From: Adineta ricciae
Taxonomy: Eukaryota; Rotifera; Eurotatoria; Adinetida; Adinetidae
Length of the DNA stretch: 64,000 nt
Direction of reading: 5' to 3'
Assembly (NCBI GenBank): GCA_905250025.1
Contig: CAJNOJ010000009.1
Coordinates: 310,001-374,000, forward strand
Position numbers and translations under genes: made by a program. Positions 56,409-64,000 of this stretch are shown here, in pieces (position 1 is the stretch's first letter; each line of letters opens with the position of its first letter). The notes below the pieces were generated by a model that saw only the letters and a list, made by a program, of their open reading frames with translations, was not told the DNA's origin and searched no databases.

Positions 56409-58657
56409 AAACTATAACAGTTTGTCTGTCTGTTTGTTTGTCTGTGTGTGTGTGTGTGTGCGATATTTTTTTAACTTATTAGGAAATCTATGTCGAAGAC
56501 GGAATAAACATTACATAAACGGAACGAACCTACAAGTCCGCTCGATTTGACATTGACAAGCCTGTATTATTATCAATCATGTCATGTTGATAACACCTTG
56601 AGAGGTGATTGAATTCTATTGGATTTCGATTGTTGTCAGCTACAACAGCAATGTAATCGGATTCCGACGAATAAATTAATCTTTTTTTTTGGCGACCGAA
56701 ATTTGCATAAAGATTAGTAATATAATCATTCATACAAACGTTGACGTACGGATTCGATCAGTCTACCTGACATCGTTTACTATCACATGAATATACAATT
56801 TTGTTCGAATGGAATATCAAGAGCGTGATTAGAATGTACAAAGAGTTTCATGTTATTGATTGAAGACAACACCCGATTGTATCATAGCTTCGGTAGATCG
56901 GAACGGTGAAAGATACGAATTGTATAAGTCTTTCATCACTGGTAATTTATGCGAAGTAATGGATAGAAAAATAGATTATACTTACTCGATAAACATCATT
57001 TTTTCTTCTCCTGACACCCAGACGTATTTGTGTCGAACTGTATCGATTTTAACAGGACAAAGAAAAGCAACGGTGTTTGAGACAAGGATGTATCAATCGT
57101 TTCGGATGGCTGCTTCTATAATTGTTCACACGATATTTCTATTCAAGTTTACTTATGCGTACACACATATCATAGACAAACGAATGGGTCAATCAACAGC
57201 CGAATTGATCAAAATATAAATATGTTTTGTTGTAACACAAATCAATTAAGATCTGTATGATCTATATTCATATAAATCATTGAGACAAGGTCTGCAAATA
57301 TCTTTTATACGATAAGCAATAACATAATGAATAAAGACGAGCTAGTCGATTCAGCTCAAGGTTAAATCTACATTCAGTATAGTATAATGCGCAGAAGATG
57401 GATACATTAGATACATATAAACAAGATATTGGTAATTTCATACTCGAATGGTTTCTCCTGCTGACTCGCTGTCATATGTGAATATCATACAAACAAAGAT
57501 CGTTTGGCAATGTTGTGATTCGATCAGACAAACACAGCTGTATCTATGGTAATTTACCATAGCGAATAAATGAGTTGGCTTTTATACAACAGTATAAATG
57601 TTTCTAAAAAGACGAGCTGCGTATCTGTGACATTTTATTACAACGAAGAGCAACGATGTTATTCAAACCGATTATACTGATCATCTATATGAAGTAAAAT
57701 AATTTCATGAAGTGAACTTAGTATCAAAGCAATGATCTAATAGCTGAAAACAGAATGTATAGTGTGTAGTTGAACACACTCATTCAACACTTCTCTGATG
57801 GAATGGATTGAATAACCATATATGTTACATCATCTTTCACAGACATCTCTTGCAAATGGATGAAAACGATGAATTCATGCTTTGTTTCATACTACCAATT
57901 TGATATTTAATAGTATTGAACATCTGTAGAATAGTTCAGTGATGTAATACAGTGTATTTAATTATAAAGAACTCGCAAAGACATATATAGACTTGAACTC
58001 GAAAGAATCGAATTCGATGACATAGGACATCTATTGAATAAAGTTTCACTATCAAATCTTAGATAGTAAAAAGAACTATGGATTGTGGATTCGAATGAAA
58101 CTAGAAGATGTCTTATTTCTTTTTCCATCACATCTTATTTTTGATCGCAATAACTCATATGACTTGGACACGGACAGAATACATAAGTCAGATACACATA
58201 TGATGACAATATGAAAAATAAAGAGTTCCCCATACTTCTTCATAAAATCTATGTTGCCTTTTTGCAACAGAAGAGAAAGATCAGAGCATCTCTGATTCTA
58301 GTTTCTAACCGATGGAAGACTCTCTCTCTCTCTATTTTTGTAGATTCTATTAAAAAAAAGCTTTTAAGCCCTTGATATATTTATAGAGTTCGCCGTATTT
58401 AAATTTGACTTCAACGACATATTCATCAACCTCAAGCACTTCCATTCAACCCAAGCCGAGGTTAAAAAGAACATATTGTTGTTTTCGTCCGAACAGGTTA
58501 ATATAAATCACTGACATTACTCATCGCCCTGCTTTTAACCCAATGATATTCATCAACAACTGTTTGTATTTATAGAATGAGAGTCAGCTAAAACCCTTCT
58601 ATCATTTATTTTCATCGCCATCTAGATTCTATCTGACCACTTAGAACAATAACTATC
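56409..58657. other. intergenic, no gene seen
   Basis: More than 2 kb of AT-rich DNA with a TG run at 56442-56460 and a short TC run at 58320-58335. A 119-codon plus frame at 56860-57219 has no recognisable domain and is not supported. Confidence 0.4.
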
Positions 58658-59008
58658 ATGTTACGCAGTTCAGTATCGATTATGACTGTTCTACTTGGTC
58701 TTTTCTCTCTTCTTGTCGTTCCATCTGAACAAGCAAATCCAGTTGCTTCACGACAGCCGAAACCGAAATTTCCAGCACTTATTGATGAAGAAGCATCACA
58801 ATGGCTTTCAACACGTAGTCTTCCGCGTCGTTGGCGCTATCAAAATGTGAATCATCCATCGGCCGACCTGGATCAAAGTTTCAAACAACTGCATTCGCTT
58901 TATGACAATGGTATTCGTCAATACGATACACAATCATTTGAAGGTGTTTCGATGGAAGTCATCTTCGAAATGGTTTACAAACAGCAATCCTCGGCTATTT
59001 CCGGATAA
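58658..59008 (+). CDS. small secreted protein, possible peptide precursor
   Basis: Single exon, 116 residues. The N-terminus (MLRSSVSIMTVLLGLFSLLV) is a good signal peptide, cut probably after SEQA. The remaining 90 residues are hydrophilic, have no Cys, and include a Pro/Lys segment (RQPKPKFPALIDEEASQW) and one dibasic site (SLPRRWRYQ). No repeated or amidated peptide is obvious, so a hormone precursor is only a possibility. No family recognised. Confidence 0.6.
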   Translation: MLRSSVSIMTVLLGLFSLLVVPSEQANPVASRQPKPKFPALIDEEASQWLSTRSLPRRWRYQNVNHPSADLDQSFKQLHSLYDNGIRQYDTQSFEGVSMEVIFEMVYKQQSSAISG

Positions 59009-60303
59009 GATACTCGATGTGAATTCTGTTTCAATTGATGTTTTTAAGCACTAATCAAACGAATCTCGATAAAATTTCTTTGAAAGCAAATAAAAACAAA
59101 AAGCACATACAAGATATGTCTTGTCTGATCTCGCTTTGCTTATTAAACCGTTATCTATCGTCGTAAAACGTTTGTGATGCAAGATCTTCTCACCTTCGAA
59201 CTGATACGAATCGAATGTCAATAACAATTGCTTTATTAGCAAACATGTTAATTTCTTCGTGAAAATGAACACCATCTTTATCAATATTTAGATTGAAAAT
59301 AAACAAATGAGAAGATATTTTCGTTTTCTTCGATTACGTTCGAATCATGCAACGGACAACGCGAGAACAATTAGGTCAATTCGTTTTCTTCTCGTTGAAA
59401 AGAACGGCAATAATGATGATTATCCCTGCTGGAAAGACGCTCACGCATCACTTCTTTTCCCACAACGTCGAAAAGATGAATATTTCTCTTCTACTTTTGT
59501 CCATGTTTGATGTCAGAAACTGAAGTTCATACATATGTATTCTGTCAGATAAACGAACCGAATAAAATTCTCGTGAAATGAGATTGTCTTACGTTTGGAA
59601 TTGCTCATTTATTTTCCTGAATGAAAAACAGAGACGAATACTGCGCCATCATCCATTTCATACGCCTTTTGTATCGGCAGTTCCACTACATTTAATATCC
59701 GATTGAAGACTTTGTCACGACTCGCTAAGCTTACTTTAATACATTTGTCGGCGCCGATAGAAATATTGAAATCGCCAAACGTTAATCTCATGTCACCTAC
59801 TATCATCTTTTCAATTTAAATAAACAAACAAATCATCTTATTGCCTCAAGCACGCTCGCGCAATAATGTCGGTCTTTCTTTTACAGATACAAATCGCGCT
59901 CAAAACGTGTCATCACACCTTGTCAGTTTTCTTAAGAAAACAACACACGATGTGTGGGAAAATAATGCTAAATATATACATATACAATTAACACACTAAC
60001 AGAAGAAATGCTAATTTTTTTCGTCTATCTTATGTCATAAATCTGATGAGATTATTTGCCGCATATTTTTAGACGAGAGACAATGTTCGAATTTGTTTAT
60101 TGCTAGTTTCCCATTTCGAATGTTCATCTCCTGCTGTTTCTTTCAGACACGCGCTTCGCTTATTCGCAAGTGCTAATTCTACCTTCTCCATTTCGTTTCC
60201 TCCTCTCTCATTCTCTCCTTTCGTCTCTCTGTCTCTCTCTTGCTATCCAATCATATGAAATGTTCATTTCTTTTCGAAAGATTATCACACGAAACATATA
60301 ACG
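59009..60303. other. intergenic, one doubtful small frame
   Basis: A minus-strand frame at 59609-59806 (65 codons, MIVGDMRLTFGDFNISIGAD start) has protein-like composition but no partner exon or family. The rest is AT-rich with no supported gene. A CT-rich stretch lies at 60190-60243. Confidence 0.35.
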
Positions 60304-61239
60304 ATGGAACAACAGCAACTAGTCACGATGCTTTCCATGGAGAAACTCTTTTTCTCACCAAAGTCCGTCAAATCGCATCCAAAACGACATTTGATCGCCA
60401 ATAGTCTTCACAAAGTACGTCAATTTCATCTGCTCAAACAATATTCGATCTGCTGATTTCCATTTTAGTTGTGCGAGGATGAGAAAATGTCCGACGATGT
60501 ATTTGCTTTGACAATGAACATATTCGATCGATTTGTTGCCAATCATTCGTTAACAAATGATAATCACTACTGCGAACTAATTGCCCTATCCTGTTATAAC
60601 CTGGCGAAAAAACTTCGAGCGAATATTTTAATCAACAAAGAAAACGAAATCACATCACTGATATTTCAAGAGAAGAATTACCAAGAACACGAGATATTCG
60701 TAAGTGCATTATCTTCATGTCATCATCTGAAAACTGGTCGTTTTTAGGATGCGGAACAATTGATCATCGAAACATTAGATTGGGATCTATCGGCAGTTGT
60801 ATCATATGACTACATTCCATTCTTATTATCATATCTTCTCCTTCCTGAAAATGATCTCATTAAACTGAATCTACATGTTCGAACTCTTCTCTCATTAGCA
60901 ATATGCGGTAAGCAGGAGCCACGGATAAGATAAACATTGACTTATCATTTTCGCGTTGTCTCTCTAGTGATTAATACTTTAACGATTTTACCGAGTGTTC
61001 TTTGTTGTGCTTGCATACGAGAAGCAATCAAAGGTCTTTCAATTCTCCAACTTCATCCTGTTGACGAATTGATCTTACAGAATGTTCACTGTAATAAAGC
61101 TGATCTTATTCATACTCAATGTTTAATTGAACAAATCTTTCAATCTTGTCTACAAGCAATTCGACCCTCACCTCCCCGACGTTGTTTGGCGCCGATTGAC
61201 ACCAGCAACAAACCAAATGCTAGCCCGCGTGTGAAATGA
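60304..61239 (+). CDS. cyclin, D-type-like
   Basis: Four exons, 60304-60414, 60469-60699, 60748-60907 and 60968-61239, total 774 bp (257 residues), with introns of 48-60 bp. The N-terminal cyclin box begins near residue 30: HLIANSLHKLCEDEKMSDDV, FALTMNIFDRFVANHSLT (matching the M-N-x-x-D-R-F of D cyclins), ELIALSCYNLAKKLRA, then QLIIETLDWDLSAVVSYDYI for the last helices. A C-terminal cyclin fold follows (VINTLTILPSVLCCACIREA). D cyclins activate CDK4/6 in G1. The LxCxE Rb-binding motif was not seen at the N-terminus, so cyclin identity is firm but the subtype is tentative. Confidence 0.75.
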
Positions 61240-62203
61240 AGATGAAAAAACTTGGTTCTTTTATTTTTCTTGTTTTTATTTTGTGCACCATTTATTATTA
61301 TTTTGTTTGGAATAGAAATGAATAGATGATGTCATTTAATGAGATTTTGATTAGTTTCAAATAAAAAAAGAGATCTATGCATTTTTAATGAATTCAGATG
61401 ATGTAAGAGCGATGATGAGAAAAAAATTCATTTCGTGATGACTTCAGAAAAAGCATGAACAACAACAAAAACACTTGTTCTGATGATACAACCACTTGAC
61501 ATTAAGGAAAAATATCTTTTACTTCCGCGATTGATCGATGAGAGAGATTAGGTCCCGGGGAGAGCGAGAGAGAGAAGAGAAGAGAAGAAATGAAATCATT
61601 TATTTCCAGAGGACGACATGCTGGGAAGATTCAAAAGAGCATTTTCGGATATCTGCAAAATGAAACAAAACAAAACAATCGACCATGGAAATCGATAGCC
61701 GTTAGGATACATTAGTTACGCAAATTTTTTCCTTCTGTCGATTGAAGAACAAACGAGCGATGATATCTTATCGATCGCGGATGAATTAGACAAATATAAG
61801 TCATTTGAATGAACAAACTACCTGAAAGCTGAAACTTTTTTTATCGGTCGCCATTTTGCCATTTTTCATTCCAAAGCCTCTACTTTTTTTTCGCCTGATT
61901 TAGCAAATTTTCGGGAGTAGATTAAGTGTATAGTTGCGATTTAGTTGAAATTTCGCTCAGTGGAACAAGGTGCTGAATTACCAGAGTACAGAGAGAAAGT
62001 AGCGCTCTGAAACTCGATTGGCTAAAAAAATAACCAATCAGAAGGCGAGTTTTTTACGAAATCTACCGTCGTACTTGACTCTGTAGAAAACTTGAGATCA
62101 TTTGATTCTTCATCTTGTTGAACAAAATTGAATACTCAAAAATTCTTTCAATTAAAAAATCAATTATACCAAAGTACAACTCTTTCATTATAGATAAAAT
62201 TAC
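61240..62203. other. intergenic, no gene seen
   Basis: 3' UTR of the cyclin gene and upstream region of EXOSC10. A GA-rich stretch lies at about 61559-61590. No other gene supported. Confidence 0.4.
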
Positions 62204-64000
62204 ATGAAAGAGGAAGTCATGTCCGAAGAAGAACCTTCAACTTCGAATTTATTTCTCAATGAATTCCAAGATGTTTCAGCGTATAAAGATGTAAGTGATT
62301 GCCTGTCGACTGAAAGCAAATGAAGAGATTATCTTTCTCGTTTAGTCTGCCTGTGCCAACGTCGTGAAATTGATTCGCTCTTCGAACGATTTATCTCGTG
62401 CGAATGATCACGATTTTCTCATGAGTTTTGCACCACTTCGTCGCCGCATGGACACAGTCGCCGACAAAATCTTGCAAAAGTATGATGAAGACGTTCACAT
62501 TCACATCCATATCTTTTTCTTCCTTAGTATGAGTAAAATATTGAAACAACAGAACTTACGTCGAGATTTGGGTATTACATCTTGGAAGGAAGCTGATCAT
62601 GATGAAAAACTCGAGAAATTGATCGACATCAATGATGTTCTGTTTGAACGAATTGTAAAGCATCATTTTTTCACCAAATGAAGTTCTTTCAATTGATTTT
62701 TGTTTAGTCTTCATCGCTTGACGAAGTAGCAGGATTGAAGAAAACGTCGACCGAAGTGAAATCGTTAAAACCATCAGTTCGAAACGTTCATGCAACATGG
62801 AATAAAGAAGTAAAAAAGCATAGGAAAGCCTTTCATCAGTATTCACTCCGTCTTTAGACTGGATTCGTCTTACAAAACAATGTGTTTCCATCAAATCAAC
62901 ATCACAAACAACGTTCGAATACATTCGCATCGAATCATCAGCAAACAAAGAATATTCCCAAACCTCAATTGAAATTTTCGGATAAAGTTGACAACAGTCT
63001 CTATGTGCCATTCATCACTAAACTTCGGATAAAACCGAATGCGAAAACACCCTTACCAAGTAAGATCAGATTTTCCCACTAACTATTTGTAATTAGCTAT
63101 TCTTTTTTTAAGTGGCTTTATCACAATTCGATCCTCAGACATTCAATGTGCTTCGAGTCGACGAACATCCTGAACTGTAAGCTTTTTCTCAATAGAAAAC
63201 GATTGATGAGTTTGTTTTCTTGTGTGTATCAGATTAGTTCATCCATATTTTGATGAAATCGAGACATTCGAACCAGATGAAAGTGTCCTCAAACAAGTTG
63301 AACCTCAGGTAAGAATCCCTCGATTGCATTTTCGTAGGAAAACAACGACTTGTTCGTTTAGAAACCACAACCAATAGAAGAGACGAAATACTTGTTTGTT
63401 GACACGCCGGATACGCTCAAAATTATGATGGATCACATCGAGCAACAGACTGAATTAGCAATTGATCTCGAAGTACCGATGTCTACTTATTCGAATGAAA
63501 TTTCACCCTTCGTTTCCACTTTAGCATCATTCGTATCGCTCATATCAAGGTTTCACTTGCTTATTACAAATATCTTCACGTACTGAAGATTTTCTGGTTG
63601 ATACACTTGCCTTACGTGATGAATTACACATTCTAAACAACGTTTTCACCAATCCGAATGTGTTGAAAGTAAACTTCTATTGATAAACCTCTCGAATAAT
63701 ACTGTTCAATCATAGGTTTTCCATGGTGCTGATTCGGATATTGAATGGTTACAAAAAGACTTCGGTGTTTACGTTGTCAATATGTTCGATACTCATCAAG
63801 CCGCACGAGAATTAAACTTTCAATCGTTCTCACTTGCGTATCTATTGAAATTCTATTGCGAAATCGATGCGAACAAACAATTTCAGTTAGCTGATTGGAG
63901 AATAAGGTTGGCAGGGTGTGAATCTCTTTCCTAGAAATAGTCATCTTTCTTTCATAGACCTTTACCCGAAGAGTACTGTCGCTATGCTCGAGAAGATACG
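62204..64000 (+). CDS. EXOSC10: exosome component 10 (Rrp6), 5' part
   Basis: Eleven exons, cut by the window end: 62204-62290, 62346-62479, 62528-62654, 62708-62809, 62858-63059, 63113-63176, 63233-63308, 63362-63472, 63525-63668, 63716-63906 and 63958-64000. Rrp6 is the nuclear 3'-5' exoribonuclease of the RNA exosome. The N-terminal PMC2NT region is exons 1-4. Then comes the sequence before the nuclease domain (PHPYFDE-like [16 protein letters not shown]) and the DEDD exonuclease domain: [19 protein letters not shown] across the 52 bp intron at 63473, [41 protein letters not shown] and [21 protein letters not shown]. The first catalytic residues (D and E of DLE, D of ADSDIEW) are present. 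The rest of the domain and the HRDC domain lie beyond 64000. Confidence 0.93.

Noticed and set aside
56860-57219. 119-codon plus-strand frame
   Set aside because: No recognisable domain, no signal peptide and no splice or promoter context; probably open by chance.
1-64000. CRISPR arrays, bacterial operons, ribosome binding sites, rRNA
   Set aside because: The sequence is eukaryotic with spliced genes; no regularly spaced identical short repeats or rRNA-like stretches were seen. tRNA genes were looked for through B-box-like motifs only and none was convincing.

Overview
The window is animal nuclear DNA and looks like a bdelloid rotifer (Adineta/Rotaria-like). It is AT-rich and gene-dense, with GT-AG introns mostly about 50-60 bp long. 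It encodes metazoan genes (an FBXW7-like F-box/WD40 protein, a FERD3L-like bHLH protein, ANKHD1/mask, HAAO, a D-type-like cyclin, EXOSC10/RRP6, an ASB-type SOCS-box protein). It also holds families expanded in bdelloids: divergent 7TM receptors, F-box/LRR proteins, and an ADP-ribosyltransferase joined to MORN repeats. Species assignment is inference. I rebuilt spliced genes by hand from splice signals, phase and protein similarity; no transcript data were available.

Layout. 1-500: 3' end of an FBXW7-like gene. 1760-5510: tandem pair of 7TM receptor genes, nearly identical in the core and different at both ends. 6037-8402: two bHLH genes on the minus strand. 8715-10980: a family of small secreted proteins, a minus-strand locus with two interchangeable exon pairs and a divergent plus-strand paralogue. 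11580-12203: intronless cupin-like gene. 13479-15000: Arg/Gln-rich protein. 15741-18163: EGF-repeat protein with two possible C-termini. 18493-20257: F-box protein. 21134-21739: Cys-rich zinc-ribbon protein. 22718-25799: arginine ADP-ribosyltransferase followed by a damaged array of ten MORN units. 27080-35718: complete mask/ANKHD1 gene. 37113-39044: an unknown gene and a two-Ig, probably GPI-anchored protein. 39045-44663: gene-poor, with an assembly gap inside a repeat. 44664-48121: rolling-stone-like membrane protein, U1-type zinc-finger protein, ADP-ribosylglycohydrolase. 49894-53827: acidic unknown protein and HAAO. 54017-56408: an inverted exon duplication and an ASB-type protein. 58658-64000: small secreted protein, D-type-like cyclin, and the 5' part of EXOSC10, cut by the window end.

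Most genes are unrelated housekeeping or developmental genes that are simply neighbours. Functional links I can point to are the receptor pair, the secreted-protein cluster, and the presence in one window of an ADP-ribosyltransferase and an ADP-ribosylglycohydrolase (enzymes that add and remove the same modification, although about 21 kb apart). The observations most worth checking are the mosaic receptor pair, the one-signal-exon/two-cassette secreted locus, the MORN array with recurrent stops, the EGF gene with membrane or secreted endings, and the changed GxxG loop in the mask KH domain.
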